Positions 32,554-40,695 of a stretch of DNA of 64,000 bases are shown one piece after another. The notes under the pieces were generated by a model. That model worked only from the letters and a program-made list of their open reading frames with translations, searched no databases and was not told the DNA's origin. Every line of letters begins with the position of its first letter. The first letter of the stretch is position 1. A program made the position numbers and the translations under genes. The DNA comes from Oscillospiraceae bacterium (GTDB lineage Bacteria; Bacillota; Clostridia; Oscillospirales; Oscillospiraceae), in assembly GCA_017445385.1 (NCBI GenBank), contig JAFSUG010000030.1, positions 1 through 64,000 of the forward strand, given 5' to 3'.

Positions 32554-33023
32554 AGAATACAACGCTCTGCTATATCGAGCGCGATGGCGCCTACCTGATG
32601 CTCCACCGCACGAAAAAGCAAAACGATCTGAACGAGGGCAAGTGGATCGGCGTCGGCGGCAAATTCGAAGCGAACGAGAGTCCGGAGGAATGCCTCTTGC
32701 GCGAGGTGCGCGAGGAAACGGGACTGACGCTGACCGATTACCGCCTGCGCGGTATCGTCACGTTCGTCTCTGAGCGCTGGGAAACGGAGTATATGTTCCT
32801 CTATACTGCATCCGGCTTCACCGGAACGCTTACCGACTGCGATGAGGGCGTGCTCAAATGGGTTCCGATCGGGGAAGTGGAAAACCTGCCGCTCTGGGAG
32901 GGCGACCGCATTTTCCTGAGGCTGCTTGCGCAGAACGCGCCGCAGTTTTCACTCAAGCTCTGCTACGATGCGCAGGATCGGCTGATCTCCGCACAGTTAA
33001 ACGGCAAATCCTGCGGCGTGTAA
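32550..33023 (+). CDS. Nudix hydrolase (8-oxo-dGTP diphosphatase-like)
   Basis: 157-aa MutT-type Nudix protein. The full Nudix box is visible from GGKFEANESPEECLL to REVREETGL (about 36-59), with the catalytic REVREE. Most close relatives are annotated as 8-oxo-dGTP diphosphatases that clean the nucleotide pool, but the substrate is not certain. The start overlaps the galM stop, and a DUF2974 gene follows 10 bases later, so the three are probably one transcript. Confidence 0.88.
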   Translation: MKNTTLCYIERDGAYLMLHRTKKQNDLNEGKWIGVGGKFEANESPEECLLREVREETGLTLTDYRLRGIVTFVSERWETEYMFLYTASGFTGTLTDCDEGVLKWVPIGEVENLPLWEGDRIFLRLLAQNAPQFSLKLCYDAQDRLISAQLNGKSCGV

Positions 33024-33033
33024 GGAGCAAAAA

Positions 33034-34140
33034 ATGGCGAATCTGTTTGATTATCTCGCATGGCGCGGCGACATTCCATTTGCCTGCGATCCGTTCTGCG
33101 AGGTCGATAACCTGATTCTTTCAGAACTCATCTATACGAAATTTGAGTCATTTCCCGAAAACGGAGAGATGACGATTCAAGAAGCCAATTCTGCGTTTTT
33201 CAAATGCCATACACAGCGCGAACTGCTTGAGAGCAGCACCTATACGGCAAAAGCCGCGCTGATGATGGAAGAGATGGAAAGCGGCGCGCGGTTTCGCAAT
33301 ACGCGCCTGCTGCGCTATTTCCACGCGCTCGACCGGGAGCAGGACGCCCAAATAGCGGCGGTTGCTTATCTTCTGGAAGACGGCACTGCATACGTTGCGT
33401 TTCGCGGAACGGATAGTACGCTGGTCGGTTGGAAAGAGGACTTCAATCTCAGCTACCTCTCGGAAACGGAAGGACAGCGGCGCGCGGTCGCATATCTCAA
33501 TGAGATCGGTGCGTTGTTCCATGGAAAGCTCCGCGTCGGCGGTCACTCCAAGGGCGGCAACTTCGCCGTTTATGCCGCATCGCGGTGCGAACCGGAACTG
33601 CAAAACCGTATCATAGCGGTCTATAATAATGATGGTCCGGGCTTCCGTCAGGAGGTCCTCCGCTCGGAGGGATATCGCAAGATCCTGCCGAAAATTGTCC
33701 GCATTGTGCCCGATACTTCAATCATCGGAATGCTCCTCGGCAGCGAGACTGAGCCGATCGTCGTTCAAAGCAACGCATCCGGATTTGCGCAGCACGACGG
33801 ATTTTCATGGCAATTAGAGCGAAACCGCTTTCTGCGCGCGGAGCTGACCGAACTTGCGCAGTGGATCAGCAGTGCAACCGGCAGTTGGCTCGAACAGATG
33901 GATGATGCGGCGCGCAAATCGCTCACGGATACTGTGTTTTCGCTGTTTGAAGCAACCGGACAGGACACGTTCCACGCCATGAGCGAACAAAAATGGAAAA
34001 CTGCGGAGTCCGTTATTGCATCGCTAACAGAACTGCCAAAGGAAAAACGGCAGGAGCTGCTGCATCTTGCGGCATTGTTTTTGCAAAGCGGCGGGCAATC
34101 GGCCGCGTCCTATTTACCAAACCGAAAACGTGAGGAATAA
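33034..34140 (+). CDS. DUF2974 (Mbeg1-like) alpha/beta-hydrolase
   Basis: 368-aa protein of the DUF2974 family, common in Firmicutes. It shows a lipase-type fold: AYVAFRGTDSTLVGWKED (about 111-128) and the nucleophile elbow GHSKGG (about 168-173) with the Ser. No signal peptide. The natural substrate of the family is unknown to me. Last gene of the galM transcript, before a bidirectional terminator. Confidence 0.85.
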   Translation: MANLFDYLAWRGDIPFACDPFCEVDNLILSELIYTKFESFPENGEMTIQEANSAFFKCHTQRELLESSTYTAKAALMMEEMESGARFRNTRLLRYFHALDREQDAQIAAVAYLLEDGTAYVAFRGTDSTLVGWKEDFNLSYLSETEGQRRAVAYLNEIGALFHGKLRVGGHSKGGNFAVYAASRCEPELQNRIIAVYNNDGPGFRQEVLRSEGYRKILPKIVRIVPDTSIIGMLLGSETEPIVVQSNASGFAQHDGFSWQLERNRFLRAELTELAQWISSATGSWLEQMDDAARKSLTDTVFSLFEATGQDTFHAMSEQKWKTAESVIASLTELPKEKRQELLHLAALFLQSGGQSAASYLPNRKREE

Positions 34141-34186
34141 AACAAAAAACGCTCTGCGATGCTTTGCATCGCAGAGCGTTTTTTGT
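34141..34186. terminator. Bidirectional terminator
   Basis: AAAAAACGCTCTGCGATGC and its complement around a short loop, with A and T runs on both sides, separates the convergent DUF2974 and cytidylate-kinase-like genes. Confidence 0.93.
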
Positions 34187-34195
34187 GATTGCAGT

Positions 34196-34804
34196 TTAAC
34201 CGCCTTGATAGATTTCCGTGAGCATCTTTGCGGCGTGTTCAATGCCGATTCGGCTCGTGCAAAGGCAGAGATCGTAGTTGTGCGGATCGCTCCAAGTGCG
34301 GCCGGTGTAGTGCTTGTAGTAAACCTTTCTGCGGTTGTCGCGCTCTTTAAGCCACTTCGGAACGGCGTGCTCCGGCTTCTTGTAAACCTCCGCCATGTGC
34401 TTCGTGCGGAAGTCCATATCCGCGTGGACGAAAACGTTCAAAACGTCGTCGCGGTCGCGCAGGATGTAATCTGCGCAGCGGCCTACAATGATGCACGGAC
34501 CCTTTTCCGCAAGCTCGCGGATATAGTTCGCCTGGTATGCGTAAAGCTGATCGGCTGCGGACATCAGATTCACCGAACCCTCCAGTCGGGAGCTGACGGC
34601 GATCGAAAAGAGGAAGCTGTTCGTTACGGATGCGTATTCGCCGACTTCTTCAATGAAATCGTGCGAAAAGCCGCAGGATTCCGCCATCGCGTCAACCACT
34701 TCCTTGTCGTAAAGCGGAATGCCGAGCTGCTTCGATGCAAGCTCGCCGACCGTTCTGCCGCCGCTGCCGTATTCTCTGCTGATCGTGATGATTCGATATG
34801 CCAT
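34196..34804 (-). CDS. Cytidylate-kinase-like family protein
   Basis: 202-aa P-loop protein of the cytidylate-kinase-like family. The N-terminus reads ITISREYGSGGRTVGELA, a phosphate-binding loop with Ser/Gly in place of the usual GKS; LYDKEVV and IIVGRCADYIL follow. These proteins are widespread in Clostridia and differ from true Cmk, which is normally about 220 aa with a different loop. Substrate unknown. Single gene with its own promoter. Confidence 0.85.
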   Translation of the reverse strand: MAYRIITISREYGSGGRTVGELASKQLGIPLYDKEVVDAMAESCGFSHDFIEEVGEYASVTNSFLFSIAVSSRLEGSVNLMSAADQLYAYQANYIRELAEKGPCIIVGRCADYILRDRDDVLNVFVHADMDFRTKHMAEVYKKPEHAVPKWLKERDNRRKVYYKHYTGRTWSDPHNYDLCLCTSRIGIEHAAKMLTEIYQGG

Positions 34805-34837
34805 AGGTCACGCCTCCTCAAGTATTCTTCTGCGATC

Positions 34838-34866
34838 ATTATAGCAAATCCGCGCTGAAAATGCAA
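34838..34866 (-). promoter_or_regulatory. Promoter of the cytidylate-kinase-like gene
   Basis: On the minus strand, TTGCAT (34861-34866), 17-bp gap, TATAAT (34838-34843). Confidence 0.75.
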
Positions 34867-34872
34867 ACAACA

Positions 34873-34910
34873 GAAAAGAGCAGCCTCGCAATGAGGCTGC
34901 TCTTTTTAGA
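34873..34910 (-). terminator. Terminator of the first SLH gene
   Basis: AAAGAGCAGCCTC and GAGGCTGCTCTTT form a perfect stem just beyond the stop at 34917. Confidence 0.85.
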
Positions 34911-34916
34911 TGAGAA

Positions 34917-36329
34917 TTACGAATAAATCGCGTAGACAACGCCGGTGCCGTCAGTTACTGCATGGACAGTGTCGCCCAGGCTGCCGCCGGCTGCGATGTA
35001 GTCAGCGGGATACGGGGAAACGTCCTGGTACTTTGCCAGCGTATCGTACATGGCCTTGTAGGTCTTGCCGCCGATCTTGATCGTGTTGTCTTCGCTCTGC
35101 AGTTCGCCGGTCACGAGGACGGGCTTAAATGCTTCCACGATGGACTTGACTTCTCTCCACTTGCTGCCGTTGGTGTGGCAAATTGCGTAGGTGCCGATGT
35201 CAGCGGTGGTGAACTCGTTGCATTCGCAGGAGAACTCGTTGCCATCATAGGTAACGGTCACGCTGCCCGGAGTCAGGACTTCGCCGTCGTTGGAGATAAC
35301 GGGATCGGTAACGTCAACGATTTCAAATGCGCGGTTGCCGATGATAACGTGGGTGTAGATCTCGGTCGTTGCGTCGTAGTACCATTCGGTCGTAACACCG
35401 TTGCCGGTGCACATAAAGCCAACGTTGCTGCCGGCTGCGGGGAAGGTGCCGAAGGTGTTGGGATCGAAGGAGCAGCCGTTACGCCAGCCCTTGATGTGGT
35501 CAAGGTCAAAGGTCTTGTTGCCAAGATCGGTGTAGAGCTTGCCGCAGGTGAAACCGCCGTTGTAAACAAGGAACGGGGAAGCGGTAACGGTCATCTCGGT
35601 GCCGTCCCAGCAGAGATCGCTCTCTTCGCAGGTGTAGAGAACCAGCGGGCGCTTCCATTCGTAGTTCTTCGCATTGCCTGCGGAAGCGCGGGTCACGGAG
35701 AACGCATCATAAGCAACGGTGCTGTAGGGATCGGTGTCTTCGCCATAGAACAGCGCGTTCAAAGCCAGATGGCAAGCATCCTGTCTGTTCATGTCCTTGG
35801 AGGTAACAGAAACGCCCTTGTTGAGCTCATTTTCCTTCAGTGCCTTGTTGACGTTCTTGTCCCAGGTAGCGCCGGTGAATTCGCCGGTGATGCCTGCAAC
35901 GCCGAGAACCATCTTGCCGAATGCAAAGCCGGTCAGCTTGCCGTCGGGATTGAACTTACCGCCGCCAACGCCGGAAACGATGCCCTGCTCGGCGCAGTAG
36001 TTCACGAACTTGCATGCCCAGTGGCTGGTGGGAACGTCGGTGAACTGGGAAGAAGCAGCAGAGAGCGCTTCAGCCTTCTGAACGCCGAGCTTCATGCAGG
36101 CAATGATCTTCGCAGCCTGTGCGCGCGTCAGCGTGCCGTTGGGAACGAAGGTCGTGGGGGTCATGCCCTTGATGATCTGCATACCGTTCAGAACGGCAAC
36201 AGCTTCTCTGTTCATCAGGTCGATGTCGCCTGCATCGTCGAAGACCTCGTCGAGCTCTGCGGCGCCGGCAACGCAAACCATGGAAAGAACCATGACTGCA
36301 ACCAGAAGCAGTGTAAGAAGTTTTTTCAT
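34917..36329 (-). CDS. SLH-domain surface protein 1
   Basis: 470-aa secreted protein: signal peptide (MKKLLTLLLVAVMVLSMVCVAGA, in pieces), then S-layer-homology repeats over about 30-160, with the motifs LTRAQAAKI, FTDVPTSHWACKFVNY and GIVSGVGGGKFNPDGKLTG. SLH domains anchor proteins to cell-wall polymers. The C-terminal 240 residues have no domain I recognise. It is a clear paralogue of the protein at 36529-37920 (same SLH order and shared blocks such as NRQDACHLALN / ARQDACHLALN). Own promoter, AGGAGG ribosome-binding site and terminator. Confidence 0.9.
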   Translation of the reverse strand: MKKLLTLLLVAVMVLSMVCVAGAAELDEVFDDAGDIDLMNREAVAVLNGMQIIKGMTPTTFVPNGTLTRAQAAKIIACMKLGVQKAEALSAASSQFTDVPTSHWACKFVNYCAEQGIVSGVGGGKFNPDGKLTGFAFGKMVLGVAGITGEFTGATWDKNVNKALKENELNKGVSVTSKDMNRQDACHLALNALFYGEDTDPYSTVAYDAFSVTRASAGNAKNYEWKRPLVLYTCEESDLCWDGTEMTVTASPFLVYNGGFTCGKLYTDLGNKTFDLDHIKGWRNGCSFDPNTFGTFPAAGSNVGFMCTGNGVTTEWYYDATTEIYTHVIIGNRAFEIVDVTDPVISNDGEVLTPGSVTVTYDGNEFSCECNEFTTADIGTYAICHTNGSKWREVKSIVEAFKPVLVTGELQSEDNTIKIGGKTYKAMYDTLAKYQDVSPYPADYIAAGGSLGDTVHAVTDGTGVVYAIYS

Positions 36330-36380
36330 TTTGGTGCCTCCTAAAGATATAAAAAATACGTCTTCTTTTAAGACAACTTC

Positions 36381-36409
36381 ATTATATCTTAAAAATAAAT
36401 CACTGTAAA
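36381..36409 (-). promoter_or_regulatory. Promoter of SLH gene 1
   Basis: On the minus strand, TTTACA (36404-36409), 17-bp gap, TATAAT (36381-36386). A small hairpin, GTCTT-ctttt-AAGAC, follows in the leader. Confidence 0.75.
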
Positions 36410-36483
36410 GAAGGGAAGTCGGCGCCCATCAAATTTCGTCAAAAAGGACAAAACAAGAAAAATGATTTTATTAAAAACACATA

Positions 36484-36513
36484 AAAGCGGCACTGCCAAG
36501 CAGTGCCGCTTTG
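36484..36513 (-). terminator. Terminator of SLH gene 2
   Basis: AAAGCGGCACTGC and GCAGTGCCGCTTT form a perfect 13-bp stem with a three-base loop just after the stop at 36529. Confidence 0.8.
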
Positions 36514-36528
36514 GAAATTGATGGAAAA

Positions 36529-37920
36529 TCAGTGCCAAATATCGTAAACGATGTTGTGGCTGTCAACAAGGATCGAAACCTCGTCGCCGATCTGACCGCC
36601 GTTTGCAAGATACGTTTCGCCGGTTGTGGTTGCCAGCTTCGGCAGAATGCCGTAATACTTGCCGCCAACGGTAACGCTCTTGGCTTCGGCTGCTGTGAGC
36701 TTGCCCTTCACAACCGTGCCGCGCGCAATCTCGTTAACGGTCTTAAAGTCTTCGCGGATGGTGGTGCTTACGCCCTTGGTCAGAACGCGCTGGCCAACGT
36801 CAGCTTCGGAGAAATCGCTGCTCTGGCAAACGCAGCCGTTGGAGAGGGAAACCTCGCCCGGCTCAATCACGTTGCCGCTGGAATCCTTCACTGCCGGCGT
36901 CACAGCGGTGATGATCGCGCTGCGGAAGCCGAGAACGATAAAGGTGTAAGCGTCGTTGATTGCGTCGTAGTAAACTTCAAGGCTCGTGCCGTTCTGCAGG
37001 TTGTCCTGGTCAAACGGATCGGAAGAACCCTTTGCGATTGTATTGGGGATCGTAATGGCCTGAGCGCCGTTGCGGTAAAGGGTGATCTGCTCGTTTGCAA
37101 CCTCGCGCTCGCAGCAGGCAGTGAAGAGCTTGCCGCCGGAAACGGAGCCGTTTGCGCTGTAGAAGAACGGGGAAGCGGTAACGGTCATGTCCGTGCCTTC
37201 CCAGTAAGCGCCGTCATTTTCGGTGGAGTAGATCACCTGCGGACGGTAGTACTGGGTCTTCGGGCCCTTCATGTGGTCGCGGATCAGCTTAAAGGTCTTG
37301 TAAGCCAGCGTGCTGTAGGGATCGTTCTCTTCGCCGTAGAAAAGCGTGTTCAGCGCCAGATGGCAAGCGTCCTGGCGGGCGAGGTCGTTTGCGGAAACGG
37401 TAACGCCCATGGAGATGCGCTCGCTCTTGAGCAGCTTATTGACGTTTGCTTCCCAGGAAGCGCCTACGAGACCTTCTTCGTCAGCATTGAAGTTCGCGCC
37501 GGAAACGAGCAGCATTTTGCCGAAGGCATAGCCGGTCAGCTTGCCGTTGGGGTTGAACTTGCCGTTACCAACGCCGGAAACGATGCCCTGCTGCGCGCAG
37601 TAGTTTACGTACTTGCAGGACCAGTGGCTGGTGGGAACGTCGGAGAAGGATGCGGAAGCTGCGGGCAGCGCCTCAGCGGCGGTTTCGCCGAGCAGCATGT
37701 AAGTGATGATCTTTGCTGCCTGTGCGCGGGTCAGCGTGTCGTTGGGCGCGAATTTGCCGTTGCCCATGCCGCCGATGATCTTCAGACCGCTCAGAACTTC
37801 AACGGCCTCGGTGTTTGTCATACGGATCTGGCCTGCGTCCGAGAACGTCACGGCGCCGGCAACGCAAACCAGGGAAAGCACCATGGCTGCGCACAGAACC
37901 AAAGCGAGCAATTTCTTCAT
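36529..37920 (-). CDS. SLH-domain surface protein 2
   Basis: 463-aa secreted protein with a signal peptide and S-layer-homology repeats: LTRAQAAKIITYML, FSDVPTSHWSCKYVNY and GIVSGVGNGKFNPNGKLTG. The rest of the protein is of unknown fold, parallel to SLH protein 1 next door. ATG 37920 follows TAAGGAGGTTCCC; the frame continues 12 codons upstream without a better start. Separate promoters and terminators for the two paralogues suggest independent control after tandem duplication. Confidence 0.9.
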   Translation of the reverse strand: MKKLLALVLCAAMVLSLVCVAGAVTFSDAGQIRMTNTEAVEVLSGLKIIGGMGNGKFAPNDTLTRAQAAKIITYMLLGETAAEALPAASASFSDVPTSHWSCKYVNYCAQQGIVSGVGNGKFNPNGKLTGYAFGKMLLVSGANFNADEEGLVGASWEANVNKLLKSERISMGVTVSANDLARQDACHLALNTLFYGEENDPYSTLAYKTFKLIRDHMKGPKTQYYRPQVIYSTENDGAYWEGTDMTVTASPFFYSANGSVSGGKLFTACCEREVANEQITLYRNGAQAITIPNTIAKGSSDPFDQDNLQNGTSLEVYYDAINDAYTFIVLGFRSAIITAVTPAVKDSSGNVIEPGEVSLSNGCVCQSSDFSEADVGQRVLTKGVSTTIREDFKTVNEIARGTVVKGKLTAAEAKSVTVGGKYYGILPKLATTTGETYLANGGQIGDEVSILVDSHNIVYDIWH

Positions 37921-37985
37921 AATGGGAACCTCCTTAATTGTGCAGAACACGTTCATGCGGCAGATACCGCTGCGATTCTATTTTG

Positions 37986-38014
37986 AGTATAATTTATTTG
38001 ATGAAAAAAGTAAA
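37986..38014 (-). promoter_or_regulatory. Promoter of SLH gene 2
   Basis: On the minus strand, TTTACT (38009-38014), 17-bp gap, TATACT (37986-37991). Confidence 0.7.
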
Positions 38015-38070
38015 GGGCATACAAATTAGAAAGTGCTAATTTTTTTGTAAAATACGCCAAAGATCGGAAA

Positions 38071-38106
38071 GACCGGCATCCCATTTTTGGAATGCCGGTC
38101 AAAAAA
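38071..38106 (-). terminator. Hairpin after the TIM-YjbQ operon
   Basis: GACCGGCAT and ATGCCGGTC pair around a T-rich loop, just past the yjbQ stop. The T run on the minus-strand side is short, so termination may be partial. Confidence 0.6.
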
Positions 38107-38114
38107 CGATTCGA

Positions 38115-38735
38115 TTATCTCTTTTTCCACTCGTCGAACTGTTCCATATATGCCTTTTCTTCGGGCGAGAACTTGCGCAGCGTGTTGATCACTTCGCCGC
38201 CGTTATACTTGCGGCTGCCAACGTCTTCGCTCGTGCCCATAACGGTCACGTTCAGCTGGCGGTGACGCGCGCGGACGTGGTCCCAGTCGATGAAGTAGAC
38301 GTGGGCGAATTCGCCGCCGTCAAGCTTGCCGTCTTTGATGGTCATCGTTTCGCTGCGGCCGAAGAAAACGCTGCGCAGATGGCCGTCGGTATTCATGGAT
38401 GTGTAGTTGCCCGGTTCGTCAACGTAGCGGCCGAACTGCGCGTGGATGGGGCCGGGGTGACGGTACTGATGCTCTTCCGCGAAGTCGGGGATCAGCTTGC
38501 GCATGATGTCGAGCAGATCGTGCTGCAGATACTCCAGATCGAAGGTGTCGAAATCGTGGGAGCATTCCTGAACCATAACGGAGCAGGTGGTGTGGTGCGA
38601 AGCGATGCAGCAGGTGCCGTTCTTCACGCCGGATTCTTCAACGATCTTTACGATGTCGGTCGTAACGTCGTGGAAGGTGGGGATCCAGCCGCGGGACTGG
38701 AGCTCAAGCTCTTTCTGAACAACTTTGAATTCCAT
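38115..38735 (-). CDS. YjbQ (UPF0047) family protein
   Basis: 206-aa member of the YjbQ/UPF0047 family. It has the conserved HHTTCSVMVQE (about 47-57) and the His-rich HPGPIHAQFGRY segment. E. coli YjbQ has weak thiamine-phosphate synthase activity, but the true role is unsettled. This copy is longer than the usual 130-140 aa, because of extra residues in the middle and a C-terminal tail. It lies 28 bases after the triosephosphate-isomerase-like gene and probably shares its transcript. Confidence 0.85.
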   Translation of the reverse strand: MEFKVVQKELELQSRGWIPTFHDVTTDIVKIVEESGVKNGTCCIASHHTTCSVMVQECSHDFDTFDLEYLQHDLLDIMRKLIPDFAEEHQYRHPGPIHAQFGRYVDEPGNYTSMNTDGHLRSVFFGRSETMTIKDGKLDGGEFAHVYFIDWDHVRARHRQLNVTVMGTSEDVGSRKYNGGEVINTLRKFSPEEKAYMEQFDEWKKR

Positions 38736-38763
38736 GGGTTTTCCTCCTGTATGTAATATAAAA

Positions 38764-39474
38764 TTATTTGTGTCTTGCGTCCCATGCGTCGCGGACGGCG
38801 CGGATCATGTCGTCCACCATGCGGTTGCGCGCTTCGCGCGTGGGCAGCCCAACGATGCCGCTGGAAGAGCCGGTTGCGTCAGCGCCGGCAAAGATGTTGC
38901 GGTAAACGTCGTCGTAGCATTTGATGCCTGCGCCCTGCAGAACCATGATCTCGGGATTCACGTCCTTCACGCAGCGCGTGGAGGCCTCAACGTATTCTTT
39001 GTCGCTTGCCTTGCCTGTGCCGATCAGCTCGGTCGGCTCGGCAACGATAATGTTCGGGTTCAGATGCGCGATTGCGGAAGCCTCCGCAATGGAGTCCGCG
39101 CAAACGATCGTCGTCAGTCCGACTTCGTCGGCGCGCGCGATGGCTGCCTTGAGGTCGGCAATGGAGATCTGCTTTTCGCAGTGGTTCAGCATAACGCCCT
39201 CCGCGCCGGCGGCTTTGAGCGATTCGGGCAGAACGTCCGCAAGACCGCGTCCGGGGCGGAGCGAATCCATGTGCGGCGCGAAAACGTGCAGATGCTTTGT
39301 GTTTTCGGCAACGCGGCGCAGCTCAACGAGCGGCGTCGTGAAAATAATATCCACGTGATACTTTTCGCTCGCGGCGTCGGCAGCCTTTGCCAGATCGAGA
39401 ATGTCATCGCCGTAGAGATAGGATTTCGGGCCGATCTCAAAAAACGGCGCTTTGATGGTACAACCGGAATACAT
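38764..39474 (-). CDS. Triosephosphate isomerase, archaeal-like short type
   Basis: 236-aa TIM-barrel protein of the triosephosphate isomerase family, in its archaeal-like shorter form. It has NHCEKQ with the catalytic His (about 98), AEPTELIGTG with the catalytic Glu, and an N-terminal Lys in IKAPFFEIGPKSY. Bacterial housekeeping TpiA is about 250 aa with different loops, so this is likely a second, specialised isomerase. The neighbours (YjbQ, and a divergent SIS sugar-phosphate isomerase) suggest a sugar-phosphate side pathway. The substrate may not be dihydroxyacetone phosphate. Confidence 0.82.
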   Translation of the reverse strand: MYSGCTIKAPFFEIGPKSYLYGDDILDLAKAADAASEKYHVDIIFTTPLVELRRVAENTKHLHVFAPHMDSLRPGRGLADVLPESLKAAGAEGVMLNHCEKQISIADLKAAIARADEVGLTTIVCADSIAEASAIAHLNPNIIVAEPTELIGTGKASDKEYVEASTRCVKDVNPEIMVLQGAGIKCYDDVYRNIFAGADATGSSSGIVGLPTREARNRMVDDMIRAVRDAWDARHK

Positions 39475-39504
39475 CGTATCGCCTCCTGCTTAGATTGCGC
39501 ATCT

Positions 39505-39533
39505 ATTATAGACAATTCGGCAGGAAATGTCAA
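39505..39533 (-). promoter_or_regulatory. Full-consensus promoter of the TIM-YjbQ operon
   Basis: On the minus strand, TTGACA (39528-39533), 17-bp gap, TATAAT (39505-39510). It is back to back with the SIS gene promoter. Confidence 0.88.
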
Positions 39534-39550
39534 ACACAGGAAGACAAACA

Positions 39551-39579
39551 TTGCGTATTTTTGCGAAAGATGCTATAAT
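39551..39579 (+). promoter_or_regulatory. Promoter of the SIS gene
   Basis: TTGCGT (39551-39556), 17-bp gap, TATAAT (39574-39579), 18 bases from the divergent TIM promoter, so one regulator could control both. Confidence 0.78.
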
Positions 39580-39608
39580 AGCAAAAAACGCAAAAAGGAG
39601 ACGTTGTC

Positions 39609-40205
39609 ATGAAACCGGAATCGCTCCGTCAGGCGAAAGAGGCCTATCAAATCGAAATGGAATGTATCCGCGAGGAGCTGGAATACTTTGATGACGCAGA
39701 GTTTTCCAAAGCGGTGGAAGCGCTTGCAAAGGCGCCGCGCATCGGCGCGGCAGGCTGCGGCCATTCGGGCATCATCTGCCAGCACTTCGCGCATCTGATG
39801 TGCTGCATCGAGCGCCCTGCGCGCTTTATCTCGCCGGCGGAAGCCGTCCACGGCGCAACGGGCTTTTTGCAGAAGGGCGACGTTATGGTCTTCGCCTCGC
39901 GCGGCGGCAAAACGAAAGAGCTGCTGCCCATCATGGATATCTGCAAAGCGAAAGGTGTTACCGTCATTACCGTTACGGAGAATTTGCAGTCGCCGCTTGC
40001 GCAGCAGGCGGACATCGTGCTCAAGCAGCACGTCAACCGCGAAACCGATAAATATAACGCCCAGGGCACAACCTCCACAACCGCCCTCTGCGTGATCTTC
40101 CATGCGCTGCAAGCCGCGCTGATCGAAGAAACCGGCTATCAGAACGAGCAGTTCGCGCTGATCCATCCGGGCGGCGCGGTCGGCGAGCGTCTGAACCATA
40201 AATAA
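39609..40205 (+). CDS. SIS-domain sugar-phosphate isomerase (KpsF/GutQ-like)
   Basis: 198-aa single SIS domain protein: GAAGCGHSGIICQHFAH (about 46-62), HGATGFLQKGD and the phosphate-binding SRGGKTKE (about 101-108), then TTSTTALC. This resembles the SIS half of arabinose-5-phosphate isomerases and 6-phospho-3-hexuloisomerases, without CBS domains. The exact sugar phosphate is unknown. It is divergent from the TIM-YjbQ pair. A strong terminator follows. Confidence 0.85.
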   Translation: MKPESLRQAKEAYQIEMECIREELEYFDDAEFSKAVEALAKAPRIGAAGCGHSGIICQHFAHLMCCIERPARFISPAEAVHGATGFLQKGDVMVFASRGGKTKELLPIMDICKAKGVTVITVTENLQSPLAQQADIVLKQHVNRETDKYNAQGTTSTTALCVIFHALQAALIEETGYQNEQFALIHPGGAVGERLNHK

Positions 40206-40207
40206 AC

Positions 40208-40249
40208 AGTAAAAAACCGGCAGTTCGGTAGAACTGCCGGTTTTTTTAT
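40208..40249. terminator. Bidirectional terminator between the SIS gene and the feo operon
   Basis: AAAAAACCGGCAGTTC and GAACTGCCGGTTTTTTT form a perfect stem with a GGTA loop and runs on both sides. Confidence 0.95.
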
Positions 40250-40500
40250 TTTCCGAACAGGGAAAAGCGTTTTTTCTCCTGCGTTTTGGTCTCCAGCGAG
40301 ATCAGCTTGTAGCCGATCTCGCCGAGCACCTGTCGGAGGTCATCCTCCGCAATCGCCGCTTCCGCAACGATCACGGCTTGCCCCTTTTTGTGGGAGGATT
40401 TTACCTGCTTTACCGGGAAATGCGCGCGGATCGCATCGTTTACGTGCGCTTCGCACATTCCGCAAGCCATGCCATCAATGGCAGCCGTCATCTCAATCAT
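40246..40500 (-). CDS. Heavy-metal-associated (HMA) domain protein
   Basis: 84-aa CopZ-like protein with one HMA fold. The motif GMACGMCEAHV (residues 9-19) holds the CxxC metal pair. A basic tail follows the fold. It is the last gene of the feo operon, and its start overlaps the stop of the small Cys-rich membrane peptide (ATGA). The usual ligand of this family is Cu(I) or another soft metal; in a ferrous iron operon a trafficking or redox-sensing role is possible. Confidence 0.88.
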   Translation of the reverse strand: MIEMTAAIDGMACGMCEAHVNDAIRAHFPVKQVKSSHKKGQAVIVAEAAIAEDDLRQVLGEIGYKLISLETKTQEKKRFSLFGK

Positions 40501-40670
40501 TGCTGCACCTCACCGCCGTGGCAATGCCCGTGCATCGCGCATTTGCCGCAATTTCCGCCGCAGGCGGACTTGCCGTTTTTCTTGTCGCGAACGAGTACGG
40601 CAATCGCGCCGCAAACGATCAGCGCAAGTACCATGCAAACGATCGCGGTTGCAAGCGTATTGGATAGCAT
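40497..40670 (-). CDS. FeoB-associated Cys-rich membrane protein
   Basis: 57-aa peptide: one N-terminal membrane helix (about 5-25) followed by RDKKNGKSACGGNCGKCAMHGHCHGG, in pieces, a Cys/His-rich tail facing the cytoplasm by the positive-inside rule. It matches the small FeoB-associated Cys-rich proteins found after feoB in many Firmicutes. Good ribosome-binding site (AAGGGAAGGA). It may bind Fe(II) near the FeoB exit. Confidence 0.88.
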   Translation of the reverse strand: MLSNTLATAIVCMVLALIVCGAIAVLVRDKKNGKSACGGNCGKCAMHGHCHGGEVQQ

Positions 40671-40695
40671 TTTGAATCCTTCCCTTCAGAAGCAA

